Source: CAVVGZ01 sp963747965
Lineage (GTDB): Bacteria > Chloroflexota > Anaerolineae > Anaerolineales > Anaerolineaceae
Reading direction: 5' to 3'
Length of the DNA: 64,000 nucleotides
Assembly: GCA_963747965.1 (NCBI GenBank)
Contig: CAVVGZ010000007.1
Coordinates: 558,001-622,000 of the forward strand
Shown piece after piece: positions 18,351-27,078 of the stretch. The position numbers and the translations under genes are program-made. Position 1 is the first letter of the stretch, and each line of letters starts with the position of its first letter. Under the pieces are notes generated by a model. That model was not told where the DNA came from. It ran no database searches and saw only the letters and a program-made list of their open reading frames with translations.

Positions 18351-18914
18351 AATAATCAGACCCAGAGGGACTCCACCCGGAATAAATTGTGCCCGGCTTT
18401 TATCAACAAAAGTAGGAATAGTTATTGGTGCAGCCTCCGTATAGGTAGGCAGCCTGGTTGGTGCTGAGGTCACAATAAATTGTGCTGCCAGGGTTGGATC
18501 AATTGTCGTTGTGTACAAAGGTGTTGGTGTAGCGGGGGGTTCAATAATTGGGAGGTTTCCGGGAGTAATGCCAACCAAAGGGGCATATACCCATCCAAGT
18601 CCACCCGGTATTCCTGGATATTCAATTAACAACCATTCACCAGCGACCGAACGACCCTTGGCAGGAGCCTGCTGTCCTGCAATAAGGACTCCTACTTTTT
18701 CGTAGGAAGTACCAGGTCCAGAACGTACATTTATTTGATCCTGATCAAGCCTGACAGTTATTATTACCCCGCTTGGGGTACTTGTCACCGTGGGGATCAC
18801 TCCTGTGGGAATTTGCTTCAAACCTTGTGCAATTACAGGATTTGGTCGTATAAAACCAAGAAATCCTAGTATCAGCGTACAGGTAAATAATAAAGCCACA
18901 TATTTCAATTTCAT
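18291..18914 (-). CDS. SH3b domain protein with signal peptide and C-terminal membrane helix
   Basis: Start at ATG 18914 (MKLKYVALLF), with GGAG 8 bases upstream; the ORF extends to 18941 but without a ribosome site. A signal peptide (residues 1-30) is followed by an SH3b domain (QINVRSGPGTSYEKVGVLIAG, WLLIEYPG, GWVYAPLV), which usually binds peptidoglycan or mediates adhesion. A Pro/Thr-rich stalk and a C-terminal hydrophobic helix (LGLIILSLASVGVFIGLF) followed by QGR complete it: a type of surface protein anchored at its C-terminus. 207 residues. Confidence 0.75.
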   Translation of the reverse strand: MKLKYVALLFTCTLILGFLGFIRPNPVIAQGLKQIPTGVIPTVTSTPSGVIITVRLDQDQINVRSGPGTSYEKVGVLIAGQQAPAKGRSVAGEWLLIEYPGIPGGLGWVYAPLVGITPGNLPIIEPPATPTPLYTTTIDPTLAAQFIVTSAPTRLPTYTEAAPITIPTFVDKSRAQFIPGGVPLGLIILSLASVGVFIGLFTIAQGR

Positions 18915-18965
18915 TAAAGAAACTCCAGGTATCTTCGACAAGAATTATTGATTATAATCATATTT

Positions 18966-19574
18966 ATGGAACAAAGAATATACCACGGAAAAATTAATTC
19001 TCAGAACCTGGCGGAAAATTTAATATCCCAATTTCACAGGGGGAATTACCGGGTTCAACAAATTGGGTCGGGCGACAAAATAGCTGTACAAATTGCCACA
19101 AGTGATTTTTCCCGATCCGGCGGGCAAACAGCCTTAAGCATTTATCTGCAAAACTTTGAAGATGGTGTGTCTGTATCAATGGGACAACAGGGCTGGCTCG
19201 GGGTGGCTGCAAGCCTTGGCTACACTGCATTTTCAGCTATACGCAGCCCTTTCAAATTACTTGAAAGGTTAGATGACATCGCCCAGGATATTGAATCCCT
19301 GCAGTTGGTTGAGAAGGTGTGGAATGTTATTGATCAAACCGCAAAATCGATGGGTGCCGGGTTTGAATTATCCGAGAGATTAAGAAGATCGGTGTGTTCG
19401 TATTGCATGACGGCAAATATCGTGGGTTCGCCCAGCTGTGTTGCATGTGGGGCTCCAATGGGTGAAAACCAACCTGTCACATGCAGGAACTGCGGTTTCA
19501 TACTTGATACAGACGAAATTACTTGCCCAAATTGCGGGAGTCCGGTTACAACCAGCAACACAACAATTAAATAG
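18966..19574 (+). CDS. Zinc-ribbon protein with N-terminal unknown domain
   Basis: Start at ATG 18966 (MEQRIYHGKI); the longer ORF from 18948 is unlikely. The first 130 residues form an alpha/beta domain with a glycine-rich hydrophobic stretch (GQQGWLGVAASLGYTAFSAI), perhaps membrane-associated. Two zinc ribbons follow: CSYCMTANIVGSPSCVACG and CRNCGFILDTDEITCPNCG. Proteins of this form are conserved in Chloroflexota but no role is known. 202 residues, intact, 21 bases before the P1 peptidase gene. Confidence 0.65.
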   Translation: MEQRIYHGKINSQNLAENLISQFHRGNYRVQQIGSGDKIAVQIATSDFSRSGGQTALSIYLQNFEDGVSVSMGQQGWLGVAASLGYTAFSAIRSPFKLLERLDDIAQDIESLQLVEKVWNVIDQTAKSMGAGFELSERLRRSVCSYCMTANIVGSPSCVACGAPMGENQPVTCRNCGFILDTDEITCPNCGSPVTTSNTTIK

Positions 19575-19595
19575 ATTTATTGTAAGGGGTAATAA

Positions 19596-20597
19596 TTGGC
19601 TCTCATAACCGATATCTCAGGTATTTCTATTGGTCATGCCCAGGACATGGCTGCCTTAACTGGATGTACGGTCGTTTTATGTGAGGGTGGAGCCACTGGA
19701 GGTGTAGACCAAAGAGGAGGAGCTCCCGGAACCAGGGAAACCGATGCAATCCGGCCAATGCACCTTGTAAATCGAATTCATGCAGTAATTTTATCAGGGG
19801 GATCTGCTTTTGGACTGGATGCGGCATCTGGCGTAATGAAATATCTGGAAGAAAAGGATATCGGTTATAACGCAGGGGATGTAAAAGTCCCGATTGTAGC
19901 CTCAGCAATTTTATTTGATCTGGGAATTGGTGATAAGCATATCCGTCCAGATAGCCAGATGGGGTATGATGCCTGTAAAAATGCATCAAAACAACCGCCA
20001 GCCCAGGGAAACATCGGTGCTGGGACAGGGGCAACAATCGGGAAAATATTTGGCATGCAGCATGCAATGAAGGCAGGAATTGGGCATGCTTGCATTGATG
20101 CTGGAAATGGTGTGCTGGTTGGTGCGGTTGTAGCGGTAAATGCCTTCGGAGATGTAATCAATCCATCGAATGGAAATATTATTGCTGGAGCCCGGTGCTT
20201 TCAAGCAGGTCCAGCGAAAATGGGCTGCGGACCTGTTTTTGCAGATACCTTAAAAACGATGAACAGCCGGATTGGTAGAGTCATCCTGAAAATGGCATCC
20301 ATTCAAAATACAGTGATTGGTGTTGTGATAACCAATGCGAAGTTGGATAATGTTTCCTGTAATAAGGTTGCCCAGATGGCTCACAACGGAATTGCTAAAA
20401 CAATTCAACCAGCGCATACGATGTTTGATGGTGATACGATATTTTGTATGGCAACCCATAAAAAAAAGGCGGACATTAATATTATTGGGGCTTTATCTGT
20501 TGAAGCGGTTACCCAGGCAATACTTAATGCCGCCACATCTGCAGAGAAAATTGGTGATCTGGAATCATATTCCTCATTAAAGAATATAAATCATTAA
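19596..20597 (+). CDS. P1 family peptidase (DmpA/NylC, Ntn-hydrolase fold)
   Basis: A self-processing N-terminal-nucleophile hydrolase. The TTG at 19596 follows AAGGGG with good spacing and gives 333 residues. Family motifs: GISIGHAQD near the N-terminus, VDQRGGAPGTRETD, ILSGGSAFGLDAASGVM, GNIGAGTGATIGK, and QNTVIGVV. The autocleavage in NylC-type enzymes occurs before a Thr in an N-T context; here Asn238/Thr239 would give the alpha and beta chains. Related enzymes act as aminopeptidases, beta-peptidases or nylon-oligomer hydrolases; the true substrate is not known. Next gene is DegV, 74 bases on. Confidence 0.87.
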   Translation: MALITDISGISIGHAQDMAALTGCTVVLCEGGATGGVDQRGGAPGTRETDAIRPMHLVNRIHAVILSGGSAFGLDAASGVMKYLEEKDIGYNAGDVKVPIVASAILFDLGIGDKHIRPDSQMGYDACKNASKQPPAQGNIGAGTGATIGKIFGMQHAMKAGIGHACIDAGNGVLVGAVVAVNAFGDVINPSNGNIIAGARCFQAGPAKMGCGPVFADTLKTMNSRIGRVILKMASIQNTVIGVVITNAKLDNVSCNKVAQMAHNGIAKTIQPAHTMFDGDTIFCMATHKKKADINIIGALSVEAVTQAILNAATSAEKIGDLESYSSLKNINH

Positions 20598-20671
20598 TCG
20601 TTTTAATAAACAACCTCTTCTTTTTTCTATTATTCCTTGTATTCCCTAATCATAAAGAAAGGTAATAACTT

Positions 20672-21517
20672 ATGGGTACTATTATTGTCGCTGATACTAC
20701 TTCAGGAATCCCTGTTGGGAAAGCCGGGCAGCTCGGAATCCCCTATCTCCCACAAATCATTATTTTTGGAGAAGAATCCTTTCGAGATGATACAGAAATT
20801 AACTCCGAGAGATTCCTGAAGAAATTAAGGACATCTCAAATTTTGCCAAAAACTGCTGCGCCATCTCCAGCCTTATACCAGCCAATATTTCAGAAAGCCA
20901 TTGATGATGGCAATTCTGTGGTCGTTATTTGTCCTTCAGGAGAATTGAGCGGTACCTTTCGCAGTGCAACCAATGCTGCGCAAGAGATTCCAGGAGCAGA
21001 TATTCATATTCTGGATTCGCGATTAATTGCCTCCGGCCTGGCCAATCTTGTCCTTGAAGCAAGAAATTGGGCCCAACTGGGATTAGATCCGAAGTTAATC
21101 ATTGAAAAAGCTAAAGAACTTGCCAGTAGAGATACGACTTATTTCCTTGTAGATACCCTGGAATACCTCCACAAAGGTGGACGAATTGGCGGGGCTCAGG
21201 AGTTATTTGGCAGTATCCTGCAAATTAAACCAATTCTTTGGATTAATAACGGGAAGGTTGATTCATTTGAATCACAACGTACAAAACGCCGAGGAATCGC
21301 CAGAATAAAAGAACTGGTTCTTACTGAATGCCCGGCGACGCCGGAGGCTCGCCTGTCATTGATGCATGGGGACGCTTATCTGGAAGCGGCACGATTAGCA
21401 GAAGAACTAAAAAATGAAATGCGGCTTTCAACGATTGAAATTTACGATCTTCCGCCAGCTATTTTAACTCATTCAGGACCCGGTGTTTTAGGAGTGAGTT
21501 TCTTCAAGGAGAATTAA
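20672..21517 (+). CDS. DegV family fatty-acid-binding protein
   Basis: The 281-residue product has the DegV (FakB) fold signatures: an N-terminal IVADTTSGIP, CPSGELSGTFRSA with the Thr/Ser pocket that holds the fatty-acid carboxylate, DTLEYLHKGGRIGG, and a C-terminal HSGPGVLGVSF. FakB proteins present fatty acids to the kinase FakA (DAK-domain protein) for incorporation into phospholipids; no FakA gene is in the window. Ends 8 bases from the convergent alcohol dehydrogenase gene. Confidence 0.92.
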   Translation: MGTIIVADTTSGIPVGKAGQLGIPYLPQIIIFGEESFRDDTEINSERFLKKLRTSQILPKTAAPSPALYQPIFQKAIDDGNSVVVICPSGELSGTFRSATNAAQEIPGADIHILDSRLIASGLANLVLEARNWAQLGLDPKLIIEKAKELASRDTTYFLVDTLEYLHKGGRIGGAQELFGSILQIKPILWINNGKVDSFESQRTKRRGIARIKELVLTECPATPEARLSLMHGDAYLEAARLAEELKNEMRLSTIEIYDLPPAILTHSGPGVLGVSFFKEN

Positions 21518-21525
21518 TCCCTGGG

Positions 21526-22680
21526 TTATAGCGCATCCTCTAAAATTTGGTAAAGATCTTCTCGTGATAGCTGGACTGGATTTCCTTTCATGCTGCTGGA
21601 ACGAGAAGATTTTTCAATGATAAGGTCAAAATCACTCTTCTTTATTCCCAGGGATGATAATCGGGGAATATCCAGTTTTTTGGAGATTGAAGTAATCCAC
21701 ACCAGACCATCTTCTACTTTTGCCTGTTTGTTCCCGGTAAGAATCCTGGATACCTCAATAAAACGGGACAGCGCAGGATGATGAGGATCCAATTTCTGGA
21801 GTATGCTAAGGTTAATTTTCATCGATGAAGCCAGTAAACTGGCACAGATGGTTCCATGGGGGGCATTATACAATCCGCCAATTGGTCCGGCAAATCCGTG
21901 AACAACACCCAACCCCGCATTTGTCAGCGTCATCCCGGAAAGAAGACTTCCTAAAGACATATCTTCTCTTGCTTTGATATCCTGTCCATCCTGGTAGGCC
22001 TGCAGTATTGATCGTGCTATATGCTCAAGCCCAACAATGGCTAACTGGTCTGTAATTATGGTGGCGCGTGGGGTTAAATAAGACTCCAATAACTGAGTAA
22101 AGGCATCCATTCCGGAACTGGCAGTCACAGATGGTGGCATTGTAACCGTCAGGTATGGGTCGACAAGGGCTATCCTCGGTAGGATATTTACACTTCGAAG
22201 GCTCACTTTTACTTTTTCCCCGGGGACTGAGAGAACTGAATTTCTGGTAACCTCGCTGCCCGTGCCAGCCGTGGTCGGGATTGCTATCACCGGTGCACCC
22301 GGCCGGATTAAGGGTTGATTTTTACCAACAACCTCCAGATAATCTAATAAGGTACCAGGATTGGTTATCATCGCCGAGACAGCTTTTGCACAATCTATAA
22401 CACTCCCTCCCCCAAAACCAATAACGAAATCAGCATTTGCCTCTTTGGCAAGGGAAGCAGCCTGCTTTGCCACCAGGATGGATGGTTCTCCTACAACTTT
22501 AAATTGGGTAAAGGATAATCCTTGATCGGCCAATAAATCCGTTAGCTGCAGGGCATTGATACTTCCTGAGCCAGTTACAACTATTGCATTTTTCCCACAA
22601 CTTTTTGCCATCCCCCCCAATTGGGATAATGCCCCACACCCAAAAACAATTTGTGTGCTGCCAAAAAATTCAAAATTCAT
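21526..22680 (-). CDS. Iron-containing (type III) alcohol dehydrogenase
   Basis: NAD(P)-dependent oxidoreductase of the Fe-ADH family, 384 residues. Seen: nucleotide-binding GFGGGSVIDCAKAV, IPTTAGTGSEVTRNSV, and the metal-binding region SSGMDAFTQLLESYL, VVHGFAGPIGG and NAPHG, which hold the Asp and His ligands. Such enzymes interconvert primary alcohols or hydroxy acids and aldehydes or keto acids; substrate cannot be fixed from sequence. All metal ligands appear present. Probably monocistronic, convergent with degV. Confidence 0.92.
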   Translation of the reverse strand: MNFEFFGSTQIVFGCGALSQLGGMAKSCGKNAIVVTGSGSINALQLTDLLADQGLSFTQFKVVGEPSILVAKQAASLAKEANADFVIGFGGGSVIDCAKAVSAMITNPGTLLDYLEVVGKNQPLIRPGAPVIAIPTTAGTGSEVTRNSVLSVPGEKVKVSLRSVNILPRIALVDPYLTVTMPPSVTASSGMDAFTQLLESYLTPRATIITDQLAIVGLEHIARSILQAYQDGQDIKAREDMSLGSLLSGMTLTNAGLGVVHGFAGPIGGLYNAPHGTICASLLASSMKINLSILQKLDPHHPALSRFIEVSRILTGNKQAKVEDGLVWITSISKKLDIPRLSSLGIKKSDFDLIIEKSSRSSSMKGNPVQLSREDLYQILEDAL

Positions 22681-22732
22681 TTTTGTGCCTCATATCTCAT
22701 CTAATATACCTATGCGCATGTTCATTAAATAA

Positions 22733-22766
22733 CAAACGGGACCAGTATCTCGACCAGTCCCGTTTG
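22733..22766 (-). terminator. Rho-independent terminator of hppA
   Basis: CAAACGGGAC and GTCCCGTTTG form a perfect 10-bp stem (loop 14 bases); on the minus strand TTATTTAA follows. It lies 9 bases beyond the hppA stop. Confidence 0.8.
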
Positions 22767-22774
22767 AATATTTA

Positions 22775-25105
22775 TCAGCCGATATATTCACCTGGAGCAG
22801 GCTTATCCATTATGTCTGCTACCGGTTTTTTGCTCGTTAATATCGCCCAGATCGTTGCCGCAAATAACACCAGAACCACAATCCAGCCTATCACGCCAAG
22901 GTCTTCATATTTCACAATGATTGGAGCAACAATCAGACTTACCAGGTTGACAACCTTGATCATCGGATTGAGGGCTGGTCCTGCGGTATCCTTCAAGGGA
23001 TCACCAACCGTATCCCCAACCACACCAGCTTTATGGCGCTCTGAACCTTTGCCTGTATTAGCTGCCACATCACGCGGCTCATCTTCAATCGTCTTTTTGG
23101 CGTTATCCCATGCGCCACCGCTGTTGGCCATAAATACTGCCAGCAATTGACCGCTCAGGATCACCCCAGCCAGGAAACCTCCCAGTGCTTCCACACCCAA
23201 AACCATACCTATCAGGACCGGCATGACCACGGAAATTAATGCCAGCGGGATTAATTCTTTTTGCGAGGAACGGGTAGATATTCCAACCACTTGGGCATAA
23301 TCCGGTAGAACCAGGCCTTCACGGATGCCAGGGATTCGGAATTGACGCCGCACCTCTTCGACAATCTGGCTGGCTGCCCGGGTTACTGCCCGGATGGATA
23401 ATGAGCTGAAAAGCCAGGGTAAGGCACCACCCAGGAGAAATCCTACAAATACCGTTGTATCAGAAATCCGGATAGCATCCAGCGGCTCAACTCCCATCTG
23501 CGTCTGTACCTTGCCAACATCGGTAATAAAGGAAGCAAATAGTGATACTGCAGCGATGACTGCTGATGCAATGGCAATTCCTTTTGTAATCGCTTTGGTA
23601 GTATTTCCAACAGCATCCAGGTCTGCCATAATCTGGCGGGCTTTTATTGTGATTGGATCTTCCATACCCTGCCAGCTCATTTCACCAATACCGTTGGCAT
23701 TATCGGATATTGGTCCATAAGAGTCCATCGCCACGTTATTCCCAGTATGGCTCAACATACCAATACCAATCATCGCCACCGCGTAAAGGACATACGTCGC
23801 ATCAGGTTCATTCCCGTACAACAAGATTGCAAAGACGAAAGATATGGCAATAGCAACCAGGGCCCAAACAGCCGATTCCATACCTAAGGCAAGACCGGAA
23901 AGTATGGTGGTAGCAGATCCGGTTTTTGTAGATTTTACGATTTCTTTTACCGGGGCGTTCTTAGTGGAAGTGAAGTAGGATGTCAGGGGGTTGAATGCAA
24001 CCGCAAGCCCAACACCTATGGCAGTTAATAAACCCAGTCTCCAATCGTTGGCATAGGTAAACGCAAGTACAAATGCCCAAATTACTGTGTTGACACTGGA
24101 AACCTCATAAGACCGGAACATAGATTCTTCGGCATCATGGGCACGCAGGAATTTAATGGGGAAATTTTCCCATATCGGGACGGTGAATGTCCCTATAATC
24201 GAACTGATCACCCCGATAGCCCGAATAATAAGCGGGTAGACAATCCATTTAAGACTGCCAGTCGGATCGATAGAGACAAGAGCCAGACCCAAAATTAATG
24301 CCGAGACAATAGTGACTTCATAGGATTCAAATATATCGGCTGCCATGCCTGCACAATCACCAACGTTGTCCCCAACCAGGTCTGCAATTACCGCCGCATT
24401 TCGTGGATCATCTTCCGGGATATCTTCCTCCACTTTCCCGACTAGATCAGCCCCGACATCGGCAGCCTTGGTATAAATTCCACCGCCTACACGCATAAAC
24501 AGAGCAATAAGCGTGCCCCCAAATCCAAAACCAAGGAGCACATCCGGGGCAGCAGTACCGAAAATAATAAAAATTACTGTACCCCCGAATAAACCAAGGC
24601 CATCTGTGAGCATTCCGGTGATAGTTCCGGCGTAATAGGCAATGGTTAATGACTCATTAAAGCTTCTTCTGGCTGCTGATGCTGCCCTGACATTAGCCTG
24701 AATAGCCATGCGCATCCCGAGCTGTCCAACCAGCATAGAAAAGGACGCTCCCATAATAAATGCAGCCGTCCTTCCAAATGCAATAATAATCGTTGTATTC
24801 TCAGGAAATTCTTCCATGGCTTCCTGGGTTGGAGGAACGATATAAACACTCAGGAATAATGCAATTGTAAGCAGGCCAATCGCTGGCAGGATGGTTTTCA
24901 ACTGGCTGTTCAGGTAGCTGTCTGCACCAATCCGGATTGCATTCCAAACTTCCTGCATTTTTTGTGTACCCTTGTCTTTTTTGAGCACATTCCCGCGCAG
25001 CAGCCAGGCATAAATCAGACTGATAAAGGCGGTAATCACAACCCCCACAATTGCAATTTGTTCAAAATCATTTAATCCATGGCTTGCTAACCCTAACAAA
25101 TCCAT
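22775..25105 (-). CDS. hppA: Membrane-bound proton-translocating pyrophosphatase (K+-independent type)
   Basis: Couples PPi hydrolysis to H+ pumping across the membrane. I start at ATG 25105, where GGAGG lies 5 bases upstream; a GTG at 25117 would overlap that site. 776 residues, about 16 membrane helices. Catalytic motifs: DVGADLVGKVEEDIPEDDPRN, LVGDNVGDCAGMAAD, and near the C-terminus DTVGDPLKDTAGPALNP. The sequence GNTTKAITKG has Lys where K+-dependent enzymes have Ala, which in this family marks K+-independent, H+-pumping enzymes. Useful for energy saving in an anaerobe. Intact, with its own promoter and terminator. Confidence 0.96.
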   Translation of the reverse strand: MDLLGLASHGLNDFEQIAIVGVVITAFISLIYAWLLRGNVLKKDKGTQKMQEVWNAIRIGADSYLNSQLKTILPAIGLLTIALFLSVYIVPPTQEAMEEFPENTTIIIAFGRTAAFIMGASFSMLVGQLGMRMAIQANVRAASAARRSFNESLTIAYYAGTITGMLTDGLGLFGGTVIFIIFGTAAPDVLLGFGFGGTLIALFMRVGGGIYTKAADVGADLVGKVEEDIPEDDPRNAAVIADLVGDNVGDCAGMAADIFESYEVTIVSALILGLALVSIDPTGSLKWIVYPLIIRAIGVISSIIGTFTVPIWENFPIKFLRAHDAEESMFRSYEVSSVNTVIWAFVLAFTYANDWRLGLLTAIGVGLAVAFNPLTSYFTSTKNAPVKEIVKSTKTGSATTILSGLALGMESAVWALVAIAISFVFAILLYGNEPDATYVLYAVAMIGIGMLSHTGNNVAMDSYGPISDNANGIGEMSWQGMEDPITIKARQIMADLDAVGNTTKAITKGIAIASAVIAAVSLFASFITDVGKVQTQMGVEPLDAIRISDTTVFVGFLLGGALPWLFSSLSIRAVTRAASQIVEEVRRQFRIPGIREGLVLPDYAQVVGISTRSSQKELIPLALISVVMPVLIGMVLGVEALGGFLAGVILSGQLLAVFMANSGGAWDNAKKTIEDEPRDVAANTGKGSERHKAGVVGDTVGDPLKDTAGPALNPMIKVVNLVSLIVAPIIVKYEDLGVIGWIVVLVLFAATIWAILTSKKPVADIMDKPAPGEYIG

Positions 25106-25172
25106 AATCGCCTCCACTATCAGGATTATTTCGTTACCAGATGGAATCCCCCCGATTTCTGCTAACCACGCT

Positions 25173-25201
25173 ATTTTACATCAAGCCATCATTTTTTTCA
25201 A
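25173..25201 (-). promoter_or_regulatory. Sigma-70-type promoter of hppA
   Basis: On the minus strand TTGAAA (25201-25196), 17 bases, TAAAAT (25178-25173). The start of transcription would be near 25166, about 60 bases before the hppA ATG. Confidence 0.7.
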
Positions 25202-25327
25202 TTGAAATGGAGATATTAGAGATATTTCATAATATTCCGCACATCAGAATTTCACAATCCCCATTTCACTGTGATTTTCATATAATTTAACATTTTATAA
25301 GTATTACATTAGAATTTTCGTATCTTA

Positions 25328-25356
25328 TTGACATTGGCATAACATTTGTGTATAGT
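25328..25356 (+). promoter_or_regulatory. Strong sigma-70-type promoter upstream of rpoD
   Basis: TTGACA (25328-25333), exactly 17 bases, TATAGT (25351-25356): near-consensus. It points to rpoD but lies about 370 bases before its start codon, and a terminator follows after only about 40 bases. Confidence 0.75.
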
Positions 25357-25362
25357 AATTAT

Positions 25363-25427
25363 CTAAAGGTACCATATTTTTTTACATTTATCTGGTCTAC
25401 GAGCGGAACAATGTTCCGCTTTTATTA
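25363..25427 (+). ncRNA. Candidate short leader RNA or small RNA upstream of rpoD
   Basis: The interval from the expected transcription start of the 25328 promoter to the end of the intrinsic terminator would give an RNA of about 65 bases. It has no start codon with a ribosome site. It may be an independent small RNA, or a leader in which termination controls read-through into rpoD. No known family is recognised; not 6S RNA by length. Confidence 0.4.
25402..25427 (+). terminator. Intrinsic terminator in the rpoD leader region
   Basis: AGCGGAACA (25402-25410) pairs with TGTTCCGCT (25412-25420), or 8 bp with a 3-base loop, followed by TTTATTAT. The T-run is only on the plus-strand side, so it acts on rightward transcription. 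Confidence 0.7.
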
Positions 25428-25726
25428 TGCTTGTAATTTTCAAAGAATATCAATACAATAATTAAAGAACGTTTAGCATAATAACAATAATTTCTTTAGG
25501 TGGATAAAGGGATTATTAACCATTAATAATTTTTTTGGGTGATTTTAATAATATTTTTTATGAATTAGACTACACTTAATTTAGATAAGGATATTTCTAC
25601 CATTCCAATAATTTGAGGGGTACAGTTTTCTTTTGAAAAATTGGCTCCTTTTTGACAAAAAATCATACCTAGCAAATATGCATACAAAAAATTGATTAAT
25701 ATTTATCAAGGATGTGAACCAAATAT
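25428..25726 (+). promoter_or_regulatory. A+T-rich region upstream of rpoD with a second possible promoter
   Basis: No gene is seen in this stretch of about 300 bases. TTGACA at 25652-25657 with AATATG at 25675-25680 (17 bases apart) could serve rpoD directly; the -10 box is poor. The start codon at 25727 has no close ribosome site (AAGGA is 14 bases away). Confidence 0.4.
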
Positions 25727-26944
25727 ATGAACAAAAATATTTTAAAGTTTAGCGTTGTGGATGATGACGAGGAATACTCCGCAATTGCTAGATTAATTGA
25801 ATTTGGCAGACAAAAAAAATTCGTAACGATCGATGATGTTTTGCATTTCTTCCCAGAGGCCGAGCAGGATATGGAACAACTGGAGGAGGCGTTTGCAGCA
25901 TTAATGAGCGCCGGAGTTCCTTACCTGGAGGATGTCCCCACTGAAGAACCTTCAGATGAAGACCTGGAGGATGAAACCAAAGAAGAGGATGAGGGTTTAA
26001 CGCGGGGTATCCGCCTGGATGACCTGGCAAATATTGATACAGACGACACTATCGGTTTATACCTTAAAGAAGTAAGCCGGGTCCCGTTATTAACCGCCGA
26101 AGAGGAAGTTGAATTAGCGCAACGAATCGAACGCGGACGAATGGCTCGTGAGGAACTTGCAAAAGGACATGTCAGTCTACGCCGGCGCCAGGAGCTTAGG
26201 GCTCTAATTGAAGATGGCTGGTCAGCCCGCGAACACCTTATCACCGCCAATTCCCGCCTCGTTATCAGTGTGGCGAAAAAGTATATGGGAAGAGGAGTAC
26301 CTTTTTTAGACCTGATACAAGAAGGCAATATCGGGCTGATCCGGGCTACCAAAAAATTTGATTACCGGCGAGGTCACAAGTTTAGTACCTATGCAACCTG
26401 GTGGATTCGCCAGGCAGTCACGCGGGCAATCGCAGATCAGGGCCGTACAATTCGGGTCCCGGTACATATGGGGGATCAAATTAATAAGCTGCTGCGCATC
26501 CAACACCAGCTTACCCAAAGACTTGGGCGCGAACCTTCGGTTGAAGAATTAGCAGAATCTCTGGATGTCATTCCCAAAAAGGTTGAAAATATGATCCAGG
26601 TTGCCCGCCGGCCGCTTTCCCTGGAAACCCCAACCGATGATGAGGAAGATTCTGTGCTTGGAGATTTTATTGAAGATGAGGATGCCCCACCTCCGGATGA
26701 AACCGCCACTTATAATTTATTAAGGGAACATTTGAGTGATGTACTTGAGGAATTGCCTCCCAGGGAAGTGCGGATTTTGCAGCTGCGCTATGGTTTGCTG
26801 GATGGTCAGGCATACACACTGGAAGAAGTTGGCCGAAAAATGGGGGTAACCCGCGAACGGGTGAGGCAAATTGAAGCCCAGGCACTCAGCCGATTGCGCC
26901 ATCCAACAACTCGCAGGAAATTAAGGGATTATTTAGGGGAATAA
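25727..26944 (+). CDS. rpoD: RNA polymerase primary sigma factor (RpoD/SigA)
   Basis: 405 residues, intact. After an acidic region (about 45-95) come region 1.2 (DTIGLYLKEVSRVPLLTAEEEVEL, 107-130), region 2 (170-248; ANSRLVISVAKKYMGRG, DLIQEGNIGLIRA, FSTYATWWIRQA), region 3 (250-325) and region 4 (330-400) with the helix-turn-helix VTRERVRQIEAQAL. The 2.4 and 4.2 residues match group-1 sigma factors that read TTGACA/TATAAT, in line with promoters seen here. The stretch 20-70 resembles a reduced region 1.1. A single sigma of this kind is expected to be the housekeeping factor, though group-2 paralogues are possible. Confidence 0.95.
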   Translation: MNKNILKFSVVDDDEEYSAIARLIEFGRQKKFVTIDDVLHFFPEAEQDMEQLEEAFAALMSAGVPYLEDVPTEEPSDEDLEDETKEEDEGLTRGIRLDDLANIDTDDTIGLYLKEVSRVPLLTAEEEVELAQRIERGRMAREELAKGHVSLRRRQELRALIEDGWSAREHLITANSRLVISVAKKYMGRGVPFLDLIQEGNIGLIRATKKFDYRRGHKFSTYATWWIRQAVTRAIADQGRTIRVPVHMGDQINKLLRIQHQLTQRLGREPSVEELAESLDVIPKKVENMIQVARRPLSLETPTDDEEDSVLGDFIEDEDAPPPDETATYNLLREHLSDVLEELPPREVRILQLRYGLLDGQAYTLEEVGRKMGVTRERVRQIEAQALSRLRHPTTRRKLRDYLGE

Positions 26945-26967
26945 TCCAGTAAAATAGTGAGAAATTC

Positions 26968-27008
26968 AACGTGCGGCTTCTTCCCTGAAAGCCGCACGTT
27001 ATTTATTT
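26968..27008 (+). terminator. Rho-independent terminator of rpoD
   Basis: AACGTGCGGCTT (26968-26979) and AAGCCGCACGTT (26989-27000) form a perfect 12-bp stem with a 9-base loop, followed by ATTTATTT. Confidence 0.88.
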
Positions 27009-27078
27009 AAAGAAAATCACACGATCATATTGCATCTTTCGGAGAACTATAGCATACTTGTTTTTGTAAGGAGAAGCT

